Origin: Mycolicibacterium fallax | GTDB taxonomy: Bacteria > Actinomycetota > Actinomycetes > Mycobacteriales > Mycobacteriaceae | DNA: 64,000 nt | Direction: 5' to 3' | Assembly (NCBI RefSeq): GCF_010726955.1 | Contig: NZ_AP022603.1 | Span: forward strand, 3,038,001 to 3,102,000 | Shown here: positions 8,736 to 15,631 of the stretch, in pieces | Layout: each line of letters starts with the position of its first letter | Numbering within the stretch: position 1 is the first letter of the stretch | Notes under the pieces: generated by a model | What the model was told of the DNA's origin: nothing | The model's input: only the letters and a program-made list of their open reading frames with translations | The model's database searches: none | Translations under genes and position numbers: made by a program

Positions 8736-10039
8736 CGCAGCGCTCCCGTCGGGACGGGATCGGTGTTCGGCGGCGTGGGCTCTGGGTCGGGGAACTTGTC
8801 GGACAGCGCCGCCTCCAGATCGCGCACGGTCTGCTCGGACAAAACCGCCTTGAGGTTGTCGGGCACGGTCGGCTTCTCCCTCATGCCTCCGCCCGTGATC
8901 GAGGTGCGGTTTCCAGGGCCGATGGTGGGTGCCGCGCCCACGGGCGCGGGGCCAGTGCCGCCCGGCGTGTTCGCCGACGGCGTGGTCGAAGCTGGAGTGC
9001 TCGCCGACGCGGTGTGCGTTCCTGGAGTGGACACGTTCGGCGAGGGCGCCGTGGCGTGGGTCGGAGCGGTGGCCACGGGTGTGGCGGCAACCGCGGCCAA
9101 GGTGTCGCTGGCGACAGGTCGGTTCCCCTCGGGCTCCTGCCTCTCCTTCCGCGAGTTCGGGGCGTTCTGCGGGTTCATGTGCCCGAGCATGCGGCCCTGC
9201 GGCTGGGTGACGCCCGTGAACTGCGGCTGCTGGGCTGTCGCCTGCGGTGTCTGCTGGCCGAGCATGGTGGACGACGGCGCTACGAGGCTCGCATCGCCGC
9301 GCGAGAGCTTGGTTTCCGGCTCGACGATCTCTGGGAGCTGGCGGACGGGCTCGGGCATCGGCGTCATGTACTTGCCCCTGCCTGGCTCGGGGTGCATCGG
9401 GGCAGTGGGCGGCGGCTTCTCGGGTTCGAGCGGGCTCTTGGGCGGCTCGGGGTTATCGCCCGTCTTTTCCTCGCCAGTGTCTGCGCTGTCGCCCCCGTCT
9501 CGCTTGTCCTTGCGCTCGATTCCACCCTTCTTCCCTGGCTCACCCTTCCCTGGCTCACCCTCCGTACCACCTGGGTAGTGAGCATCGGGCAAGCCGACCG
9601 ACTCGGGCTCGTCGAAATGCGTCGTCGAAGTCTGCTCGGCGTGCTTGTCGATAGCCTCCTGACGCTCCTTCGCCAGCTCGTCCGCGCGGGCGATCACCAG
9701 CTCTGCAAGCTCGGGCTCGCACTGTCCAGCGCGGAGCATCACCTGCGCCTGCTTGGCTTCGGCCTCGGCCTTCTCCACCCGATCCTTGGTCGCGGGGCAC
9801 GATGCGAGTTCGCGGTCGAAGCTGTCCTGCACGCCGCACACTCCAGCCAACTCGGACGCGGAGTCGGACAGGCGCTCAACACCGCCCACGATCACCGTGA
9901 GCTCGTCGATCGCCTCCGAAATCTTCCCGCCGTACTGCCCGCGGAGCAGCGTCGCGGGGTTGATCCCAAGCGCGAGCGCATCGAGTTCGGACGCGAAGGA
10001 ACTCCACCCCTGCTGCTGGGTCGCATATGGGTACGTCAT
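8732..10039 (-). CDS. Helical/Pro-rich protein, YPYATQ family, paralogue 1
   Basis: The start at 10039 (MTYPYATQ) is chosen because a GAGGAGGCGGG ribosome site lies just upstream and it overlaps the previous stop. About 435 residues: an N-terminal helical domain of about 150 residues similar to that of 6619-7791, with a probable coiled coil (VEKAEAEAKQAQVML), a Lys/Glu-rich linker, a Pro/Ala/Thr-rich region with MLGQQTPQ and MLGHMNP motifs, and a short conserved-looking tail. Function unknown; possibly exported or part of the mating apparatus. Confidence 0.7.
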   Translation of the reverse strand: MTYPYATQQQGWSSFASELDALALGINPATLLRGQYGGKISEAIDELTVIVGGVERLSDSASELAGVCGVQDSFDRELASCPATKDRVEKAEAEAKQAQVMLRAGQCEPELAELVIARADELAKERQEAIDKHAEQTSTTHFDEPESVGLPDAHYPGGTEGEPGKGEPGKKGGIERKDKRDGGDSADTGEEKTGDNPEPPKSPLEPEKPPPTAPMHPEPGRGKYMTPMPEPVRQLPEIVEPETKLSRGDASLVAPSSTMLGQQTPQATAQQPQFTGVTQPQGRMLGHMNPQNAPNSRKERQEPEGNRPVASDTLAAVAATPVATAPTHATAPSPNVSTPGTHTASASTPASTTPSANTPGGTGPAPVGAAPTIGPGNRTSITGGGMREKPTVPDNLKAVLSEQTVRDLEAALSDKFPDPEPTPPNTDPVPTGALR

Positions 10040-10278
10040 CGTCCCGCCTCCTCGGCGCCGCGAGCCATCTGCCACACGGTTTGGGGGGCCATCCCGATCG
10101 CGTCGGCGATGGCGGTGTACGTCATTCCCCGGCTGTGCAGATCGCGCACGATTTCACGACGCTCATATGCAATACAACGCATGCCTTCCTGGGATCGGTA
10201 CAGCGCGCGCGTCACGTCCCTTAGACGTTGCAGCGCCGCGGACACCGTATCCGTCGGATTTTCGCAGGTCACGGTCAT
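10036..10278 (-). CDS. Small HTH regulator
   Basis: An 80-residue protein starting at 10278. The C-terminal half is a helix-turn-helix (MTYTAIADAIGMAPQTVWQMA), and the first half is helical with an arginine-rich face. It is the first gene of the leftward operon to 6619 and overlaps the next gene by four bases. A perfect palindrome sits three bases upstream of its ATG, so autoregulation of the operon is likely. Confidence 0.7.
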   Translation of the reverse strand: MTVTCENPTDTVSAALQRLRDVTRALYRSQEGMRCIAYERREIVRDLHSRGMTYTAIADAIGMAPQTVWQMARGAEEAGR

Positions 10279-10281
10279 GGT

Positions 10282-10297
10282 CGGCACTGTAGTGCCG
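10282..10297. promoter_or_regulatory. Operator palindrome CGGCACT-GT-AGTGCCG
   Basis: Perfect 7-base arms around GT, placed directly before the start codon of the HTH gene at 10278. The position suits a repressor site blocking the operon 10278-6619. Confidence 0.55.
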
Positions 10298-10462
10298 ATT
10301 CTCGGAGGGGGTCTGATATCCGTGAACCCCCCTGACTCACCGCGCGGACACCCGTTCCGCTCACATGCGTAATTCTCATGCAGCGGGTGAGGTGAGGTAC
10401 GCACCAATCCCCACGAGCCCCGCGTTCTCCACTGCCCACGGTGCGCCTTATCGCGTATCGGG

Positions 10463-10546
10463 TTGCTGGTGGCAGGACGACCATGCGAAAGGAGCACCGT
10501 GGCCCGTGGCTCGTCGAAGGTGGGTGGAGAGAGTGGAGTGGTGCGG
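10463..10546. repeat. Dispersed intergenic repeat, copy 3 (diverged)
   Basis: TTGCTGGTGGCAGG (from 10463) corresponds to TTGCTGGCATGG of the other copies. It is followed by GAGCACCGTGG, a GCTC arm (10492-10512) and GGAGAGAGTGG (10525-10535), then GTGGTGCGG. It lies just past the stop of the PIN toxin gene. Similarity to copies 1 and 2 is block-wise, not continuous. A partial relative (GGCACCGTGGCCCGTG) follows the recombinase gene near 735. Confidence 0.4.
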
Positions 10547-10547
10547 T

Positions 10548-11123
10548 CTACGACCCGTTGTCGATGATCGCCCGAACCTCGCGGACGAACGCCACCGACG
10601 GGCACAGTTCCAGGGAGTCGAGAATCTGGTCGACGGTGAGGGGCGGGTTTTTCCGCTTGTCCGACATCTCGATGAGGGCGCCGATGACCGCGCCTTGGCT
10701 CAGGTCAAGCAAGTCGAGCAGGAAGTCGCTGGTGCTGATCGCGTGCAGGCCCCACGGTTCGAGCGCCTGGTTGGGGAAGTCCCGGACGTTGTCGGTGACG
10801 ATCGCCTCCGCGTTGCCCTGGATGGCAGCGGCGACGATGTGGCGGTCGTTGTCGTCGGCCATCCCCGTGATGCGGTCTTCGAGCGGCTCCCACCCCGTCA
10901 CCAGTGCGTCCTCGAAGGCGTTGTTCATCGCGTCGAGGCGTCGTGCCACCCGCTCTGGAGTCATCAACTCGTTCGCCAGCAGAATCGCGTACTGCAACTC
11001 GCCGATGACGGCGTCACTCCAAAGCGGATGGTACAGCCCACGCCCTGCCAGCGTGAGCAGCAGGTCTGCCTGGGCGATGGGCACCAGCGAGCAGGTGTCC
11101 AGCACGACGCGAAAGCCAGACAT
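10548..11123 (-). CDS. PIN-domain toxin
   Basis: A 191-residue protein with a PIN nuclease fold at the N-terminus: Asp9 in VVLDTCS, Glu near residue 42 in DAVIGELQY, and the DDNDRHIVAAA and IVTDNVRDFP segments that supply the remaining acidic metal ligands. PIN toxins cleave RNA with magnesium. The C-terminal 55 residues are an extra helical extension. It overlaps the upstream HTH antitoxin gene by one base, a typical toxin-antitoxin order (antitoxin first). It probably stabilises the element. Confidence 0.85.
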   Translation of the reverse strand: MSGFRVVLDTCSLVPIAQADLLLTLAGRGLYHPLWSDAVIGELQYAILLANELMTPERVARRLDAMNNAFEDALVTGWEPLEDRITGMADDNDRHIVAAAIQGNAEAIVTDNVRDFPNQALEPWGLHAISTSDFLLDLLDLSQGAVIGALIEMSDKRKNPPLTVDQILDSLELCPSVAFVREVRAIIDNGS

Positions 11124-11641
11124 CAGCCGTTGGTTCCCCCGCGACCCGCACGCGCCTTTCGCGCCTCCTTGACGGCGGCTGCGAGGGTCTCGTGGCTGAG
11201 GTCGTAGAGGTTGTCCTCCTCGGCGTCGCGGACGAGTTGGGTCAGCGCCTCGTCACGCTCCGACTTGCGCCGCTTCTGGTAGTCGAGAACCTCGGCCAGC
11301 CGCAACCGGCGGTGTCGGCTTCCGCTGGGGGTGTCGCACTTCAGCTTTCCCTGGTCGATCAGCTTGATGACCGTGGGTCTGCTGACGCCGAGCAGGTCGG
11401 CGGCGTCCTGCGTGGTCAGCAATTGGTCGACTGGGGCTATGGTGACGCCACGGCGGCGCCCCATTGCGGCGACGACGCTCTTGAGCACCTCGTAGACCTC
11501 CATCGGCAGCGGGATCTGCTCGCCGTCGGGTCCGAGCAGGGCCGCGGGGTGTTCGTGCTGTTCCAGGAACTTGGACAGGTCGAGAAGTTCCCCCAAGTCC
11601 TCTGGGGGCAGGATTGTGCCCTTCTTCAGTGCCTTCGTCAT
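11123..11641 (-). CDS. HTH (excisionase-like) antitoxin
   Basis: A 172-residue protein. A MerR/excisionase-type helix-turn-helix (QDAADLLGVSRPTVIKLI, about residues 79-96) is flanked by an N-terminal helical part and a C-terminal charged region that should bind and mask the PIN toxin. PIN toxins of the large type are known to pair with such HTH antitoxins. The start at 11641 follows an AT-rich promoter region. It is expected to repress its own promoter. Confidence 0.8.
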   Translation of the reverse strand: MTKALKKGTILPPEDLGELLDLSKFLEQHEHPAALLGPDGEQIPLPMEVYEVLKSVVAAMGRRRGVTIAPVDQLLTTQDAADLLGVSRPTVIKLIDQGKLKCDTPSGSRHRRLRLAEVLDYQKRRKSERDEALTQLVRDAEEDNLYDLSHETLAAAVKEARKARAGRGGTNG

Positions 11642-11690
11642 GGTTGCCAGTATGCGTCATAAATCGAAATATTCGCAATGTGTTGTTCGC
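11642..11690 (-). promoter_or_regulatory. Toxin-antitoxin promoter region
   Basis: An AT-rich patch in otherwise GC-rich DNA. Reading leftwards there is TTGCGA, an 18-base spacer and CATACT, a plausible -35/-10 pair, overlapping the imperfect palindrome CGAA-ATA-TTCG (about 11667-11677). Confidence 0.35.
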
Positions 11691-11730
11691 CTCGGGGTGT
11701 CACCTGGGATAAGCGCGGCTTGGGGGTCGC

Positions 11731-11742
11731 TACCCTCGTCCC
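11731..11742 (+). promoter_or_regulatory. Leaderless -10 box TACCCT
   Basis: TACCCT ends six bases before the ATG at 11743, and there is no Shine-Dalgarno sequence. Confidence 0.35.
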
Positions 11743-11991
11743 ATGCGCGACGAGGTGAAGAAGTGGCTGGAGCCGATGGCCCGCGAACTGCTGTCGCGTC
11801 CCGACGCCCTGGCCGTGCTCGTCGCCACCGACCTCAGCCGATTGCCTCCGAACGCCTTGGAGCTGCTCGGCCAGCTCGGCGGGGACAGCCCTCTCTCAGC
11901 GGACGAGACCGACCTGGTGGCCGTCGGCGCTGTCGTGCGGGAAGCCCTCGGTTGGCAGCACTGGCCCGAGACGCCGCCGTCGGTGAACTAG
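11743..11991 (+). CDS. Unknown 82-residue protein
   Basis: A small, mostly helical, Leu/Ala-rich protein with no recognised domain. The ATG follows a leaderless-type -10 box. It precedes another small gene at 12021 that has its own leaderless box, so the two may be independent. Function unknown. Confidence 0.5.
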   Translation: MRDEVKKWLEPMARELLSRPDALAVLVATDLSRLPPNALELLGQLGGDSPLSADETDLVAVGAVVREALGWQHWPETPPSVN

Positions 11992-12008
11992 GGGGTTGGG
12001 CGACGCCT

Positions 12009-12020
12009 TACCGTCGACGC
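12009..12020 (+). promoter_or_regulatory. Leaderless -10 box with GTCGAC
   Basis: TACCGT (12009-12014) followed by CGACGC and the ATG at 12021; same layout as at 1396 and 1504. Confidence 0.4.
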
Positions 12021-12419
12021 ATGGACGACGCCGAGCGACGCGACAGGGCGCTGCGGCGCCTCGCGCGCTTCGACCGCATACGGGAAGCCGCCGCTCTTGC
12101 CGACCAAGCGGTGGTGGCCGAGAGGTTCGGGATCGACGACCGCGAAGCGGCCCGGCTGGTGCGTCAGGTGGAGCGGTGGGACGACGGGGACGAGGCCGAG
12201 GAACTCATCCTGCGCGCGTGGGTGGACGGCGGTGATCGGGATGAGCTGGTCGCAGAGCTGTCGCGGCGTGAGTACACCTTCCCCGAATACGCGCCGTACC
12301 CGTTCGAGGGGCGGCTGCCGGGGACGTGGGATCGGGTGGTGCGGGCGATGCTCCACGGCTACTTGAGCGATGACGAGTTCGAGCGGGCGCGGGGCGTCGT
12401 AAAGCCAGAGCGGGAGTGA
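12021..12419 (+). CDS. Unknown 132-residue acidic protein
   Basis: The start at 12021 is chosen because of the leaderless promoter box; the longer in-frame reading to 11571 overlaps other genes. The N-terminal 50 residues are Arg/Ala-rich helices (RRDRALRRLARFDRIREAA, then a VVAERFGIDDREAARLV segment that could be a degenerate HTH). The rest has no recognised domain. Function unknown. Confidence 0.5.
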   Translation: MDDAERRDRALRRLARFDRIREAAALADQAVVAERFGIDDREAARLVRQVERWDDGDEAEELILRAWVDGGDRDELVAELSRREYTFPEYAPYPFEGRLPGTWDRVVRAMLHGYLSDDEFERARGVVKPERE

Positions 12420-12581
12420 GGGCTACTTCAACCCGCGTATGACCCGCTGATCGACCGTCGCATGACCTGGCGGCGGGGTTGTGACGGGATCGCGGCCTGG
12501 TGGTGATGTGGGCGGCGGCGCCCCTGCGCCCTTGCTATCGTGACCTGGACACCGATGGGGCGGTCAGTCAGGAGGGGGTTC

Positions 12582-12905
12582 GTGGACAAGGACGTTCTGC
12601 AGGTCGATCTTGCCGCGTTGGGGCGCTTGGCTCCGCAGTTGCGCACACTCGGTGACACCGTCAAGACGCCGACCGCGAGCAACGTCAGCGGCTCGTGCGC
12701 GGAGATCCCGACACTGACCGCCGTTCGCGGCGTCCGTGAGCAGACCTTCCCCGCGCACCGTGCAGCGGTGTCGACGCGGTGCTCTCTGGTCGCCGACCGC
12801 GTGGACAACGCGCGGATCAACTTCGCCGAGGCCAGCAGCGACCGCGCGGCGGTGATCGCAGGGACCGCGCCGTCGGCCTCCGCGCCCAAGACGGTGCTGG
12901 TGTAG
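12582..12905 (+). CDS. EspC/DUF2580-like ESX-associated protein
   Basis: A 107-residue helical hairpin-type protein starting at a GTG after an AGGAGGGGG ribosome site. The layout is like ESX-1 secretion-associated EspC/DUF2580 proteins: an N-terminal VDLAALGRLAPQLRTLGD helix, a Cys-containing turn, and a second long helix (ADRVDNARINFAEASSDRA). It is encoded six bases before a large WXG-like toxin gene, so it is probably its secretion partner or chaperone. Secretion would use a chromosomal type VII system, since none is encoded in this part of the element. Confidence 0.65.
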   Translation: MDKDVLQVDLAALGRLAPQLRTLGDTVKTPTASNVSGSCAEIPTLTAVRGVREQTFPAHRAAVSTRCSLVADRVDNARINFAEASSDRAAVIAGTAPSASAPKTVLV

Positions 12906-12911
12906 CCGACG

Positions 12912-14087
12912 GTGGTGACCCTCGATCAGGTGATGGGCGCCAACCATGAGGTGGTGTTGGCCGAGATCCGTTCCTGGACGCAGACCGCCGACGACCTGGA
13001 CACCGCGGCTGAGGACTACGTGCGGATGGTGGAACACCCCGGCGGCACGGTGTGGTCGGGCCGCACCGCCGAGGCCGCGGTGACTCTGGCCTACAGCGAC
13101 CGCAAGGTGATCGGCGCCGACGCCGACGCGATCACCAAAATGTCGACCAACGCCGAGAACGCGATGGTCGCCCCCGTGGCCGCGCTCGGCGACGTGCGGG
13201 CCATGATCGAAAACGCCCGTCAGCTCGGTTTCGACGTCAACCAGGACCTGTCGGTCAGTTGGACCAGACCGACGGGCATGAGCGACAAGCAAGCCGAAGC
13301 CTACGAAAACGCCGTCGCGCCGTTTAGCCAGCAGATCCAAGCCGCGGGGAAAGCCTGGTGGGACGCCGAACTGGTCGCCGCCGAGAAGATGATCACACAG
13401 GCCAACGGCCTGGCCCTGCCGTTCGACGACGCGGGCAACCCAGGCGCCGTCGAAGAGCGCAACGGGCGGATCGTGCTGGTGGACAACGACATGTCCCCTG
13501 GGATGGACGCCGAGGGCGGGGGTGGCGGTGGTAGCTGGATCGCACCCAGCGACCGTTTCGCGGCTGCTGAGGAGTTCATCTACAACGAGATGTCCACGAA
13601 CGTCAACTCGCCGTGGGTGAGCGCAATGAAAAAGTCGATGGAAAGCATGAATCCCCTTGAAAAGGCCGACGCCATCCATGCGTTCTACAACCTCGTCAAA
13701 GAAGGTGGGCCCTGGGACCACAAGCCGCAGATACGCGCGTTGGTCGGCGCGCAGAACGGCGATGATCTCTTCTTCCAAGAACCGGGTAGCGACCGCCAGG
13801 TGTTCTACGACATCTACTCGAACCTGCACTACGGATACATCGGCCGCGCCTCTGGACTGCCCGAATGGCTTCTCATGGAGGCCGCAGGCGGGGGGCTCCC
13901 TGGAACTGGTGTCAACGACCCTGGCGACGACATCACGATGAAAGCGGGCATCACGCTCTTTGAGAAATATGGACCTGGCATGACGGCGGCGCAGTTCCAC
14001 GCGGGCATGATGGACGCGATCAACGAGCTGACGGCGGCACAGGCCGCGGGCTCGGATATCACGCAGATCCGGATAGCGGGCAAATGA
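12912..14087 (+). CDS. Type VII-associated toxin with Ntox44-like C-terminus
   Basis: A 391-residue protein. The N-terminal half is helical with a WSG motif near residue 51 and a second helical pair around residues 110-150, in the manner of WXG/LXG-type export domains. A Gly-rich linker (near residue 200) leads to a C-terminal domain of about 140 residues with GGPWDHK, the LHYGYIGRASGL segment and the DPGDD segment. These are the signatures I associate with polymorphic toxin type 44 (Ntox44), a predicted nuclease toxin. It follows an EspC-like gene and precedes two small membrane proteins. Role: interbacterial or mating-competition toxin (inference). Confidence 0.75.
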   Translation: MVTLDQVMGANHEVVLAEIRSWTQTADDLDTAAEDYVRMVEHPGGTVWSGRTAEAAVTLAYSDRKVIGADADAITKMSTNAENAMVAPVAALGDVRAMIENARQLGFDVNQDLSVSWTRPTGMSDKQAEAYENAVAPFSQQIQAAGKAWWDAELVAAEKMITQANGLALPFDDAGNPGAVEERNGRIVLVDNDMSPGMDAEGGGGGGSWIAPSDRFAAAEEFIYNEMSTNVNSPWVSAMKKSMESMNPLEKADAIHAFYNLVKEGGPWDHKPQIRALVGAQNGDDLFFQEPGSDRQVFYDIYSNLHYGYIGRASGLPEWLLMEAAGGGLPGTGVNDPGDDITMKAGITLFEKYGPGMTAAQFHAGMMDAINELTAAQAAGSDITQIRIAGK

Positions 14088-14452
14088 TGCCGAAGTGGGT
14101 GAATCCTTCGCTGGCGGTGATCCTCGGACTCGTAGCCGCACTGACAGTTCGATTAGTGCTGCTCGCCATGTGGGACACCTGTAGCGACGCATCCAATTTC
14201 GCCAAGGGATGGTCTCTGTTGGTAGCGCAGCCGATGGCGTTCTTCCTGGCTGCGTTGACCTCGGCTGCGGCGTTCGCCCTGGCCCAACGAATCCCTGGCA
14301 AGTGGTCGGGCGCGCTGTCGGTGTGCGTGAGCATCATCGCGGCGGGGGCGGTGACGTTGGCCGTCATCGGATACGAGTTCGACCCCGCGAACTCGATACC
14401 GACGTCCGCATGTCCTGGTGGTGTGCCCGCGTGGTGGCCCTTCCCTGTCTAG
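14084..14452 (+). CDS. Membrane protein, candidate immunity protein
   Basis: A 122-residue protein with three hydrophobic helices (about residues 8-28, 45-66 and 74-95) and Cys residues in the external parts. The ATG overlaps the toxin stop codon (ATGA), a spacing typical of toxin and immunity pairs. It resembles the next gene in layout and in its C-terminal Pro/Cys segment (SIPTSACPGG versus DYPTPMCANS). An immunity role is an inference; cytosolic Ntox44 toxins usually have soluble immunity proteins, so it could instead aid export. Confidence 0.6.
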   Translation: MMPKWVNPSLAVILGLVAALTVRLVLLAMWDTCSDASNFAKGWSLLVAQPMAFFLAALTSAAAFALAQRIPGKWSGALSVCVSIIAAGAVTLAVIGYEFDPANSIPTSACPGGVPAWWPFPV

Positions 14453-14517
14453 GTTCCCATGGAGGCCGCGCAGAAGCAGGGAGCCGACGTACCGCAGATC
14501 AGGAAGGCCCCTGGCTG

Positions 14518-14859
14518 ATGGCGCTGCGTAGCTGGATCGTCGGTCTCGTGCTCGGCCTGGTCACGGCGGTGGTCGTCGTGGCGATCGTGTCGCGCCGTTG
14601 GGTGGAGTGCGACATCGGGGTGAACAACGCGGCCAACTCGTTCACGCTGTTGCTGTTCGTGGCGCCCGTGGTGTTCCTGGTGGCGGCACCGGTGTCGGGT
14701 CTCGGGTACTGGGTGATCGCCCGCTGGTCGACGGTGGCCGCGTACATCGGCGCGGTCGTCCTCGCCGTCGTGGTCGGCGGCGTCGCGGTGTGGGTCAACT
14801 ACAACCCTGGCGGGGACTACCCGACTCCGATGTGCGCGAACAGCGCCCTCGGCCCGTGA
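14518..14859 (+). CDS. Membrane protein, paralogue of 14084 product
   Basis: A 113-residue protein with three hydrophobic helices and a short external tail after NYNPGGDYPTP. Same topology and similar ends as the 14084 product (WDTCSDASNFA versus WVECDIGVNNAANS in the first loop). ATG at 14518, 66 bases after the previous stop. Possibly a second immunity gene. Confidence 0.55.
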   Translation: MALRSWIVGLVLGLVTAVVVVAIVSRRWVECDIGVNNAANSFTLLLFVAPVVFLVAAPVSGLGYWVIARWSTVAAYIGAVVLAVVVGGVAVWVNYNPGGDYPTPMCANSALGP

Positions 14860-14907
14860 ATGGCGTGCGACGATCGGGTCATCGGCCCCGAACGAATAGA
14901 GGTTCCT

Positions 14908-15210
14908 GTGATTGTGTTTCAGCCAGAGGCGTACCGAGAAGCAGCCTCCAGTTTCGATACGCTGGCGGCGGGGTTGGACGCGAACCCACTGGAGCAGGCG
15001 TCTGTCCTGCAAGCGGTCACCGCGCGGCTGGGCGTCCTCGCTCGGGACCGCAGTTCCTCCACGCTCAGAGCGATCGGCGACCTCGCTGACCGCCTTGCGG
15101 CAGGTGGCGAAATCAGCGCCGAGAAGGTCGTCGAGATCGCGGCCACGCTGCGCAAGGTCGCAGACGGCGAGGAGCAGACCGTGATGCGGACCCAGGCGCT
15201 CTTCAGATAG
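14908..15210 (+). CDS. Small helical protein
   Basis: A 100-residue protein. The GTG at 14908 is preferred because AGAGG lies five bases upstream; an in-frame ATG at 14860 would add 16 residues. All helical, with two long helices around residues 1-50 and 55-95, in the size range of WXG100-like proteins but without a WXG motif. Last gene of the 12582-15210 cluster. Function unknown. Confidence 0.55.
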   Translation: MIVFQPEAYREAASSFDTLAAGLDANPLEQASVLQAVTARLGVLARDRSSSTLRAIGDLADRLAAGGEISAEKVVEIAATLRKVADGEEQTVMRTQALFR

Positions 15211-15249
15211 GACTGGAATCTCTCTCCAGCCCTCCCGCGAGGCCGGGCG

Positions 15250-15465
15250 CTACGCGTCGGGGTTGACGTTGGCGGGCGGGAACGTCACCGGGTTGACCTT
15301 CTCGGATGGGATGACGGCGCCGTTGGGCAGCAGCGCGCCCGCGTAAACGCACACCTCGGTGCTGGTGCCGAAGGTCACGGACAGCAACGCGACGACGGGG
15401 TAGCCCTCGGCGGTACGGATTCCAGGGGCGATCGGGGACACGGCGACGATCTTGTAGTCGGTCAT
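15250..15465 (-). CDS. Unknown 71-residue protein
   Basis: The start at 15465 (MTDYKIVAVSPIAPG) has a GGAACG ribosome site. Beta-rich by composition, with no recognised domain. It lies convergent to the toxin cluster and downstream of the ApeA-like gene. Function unknown. Confidence 0.5.
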   Translation of the reverse strand: MTDYKIVAVSPIAPGIRTAEGYPVVALLSVTFGTSTEVCVYAGALLPNGAVIPSEKVNPVTFPPANVNPDA

Positions 15466-15631
15466 GGTGTCGTTCCTTCGGTCGGTGTGAGTGGACGCCG
15501 GACGGCGCCGCACATCGACGCTAAGCACGCGGGGTGGCGATCCAGCCTGGTGACACGGTGGGGTCGGCGCGGGCACGGCGTGTCGCGGCGAGGCGCGCCG
15601 AAGTTGGTCGTCATGGCAGCCCGCGGCGCGA

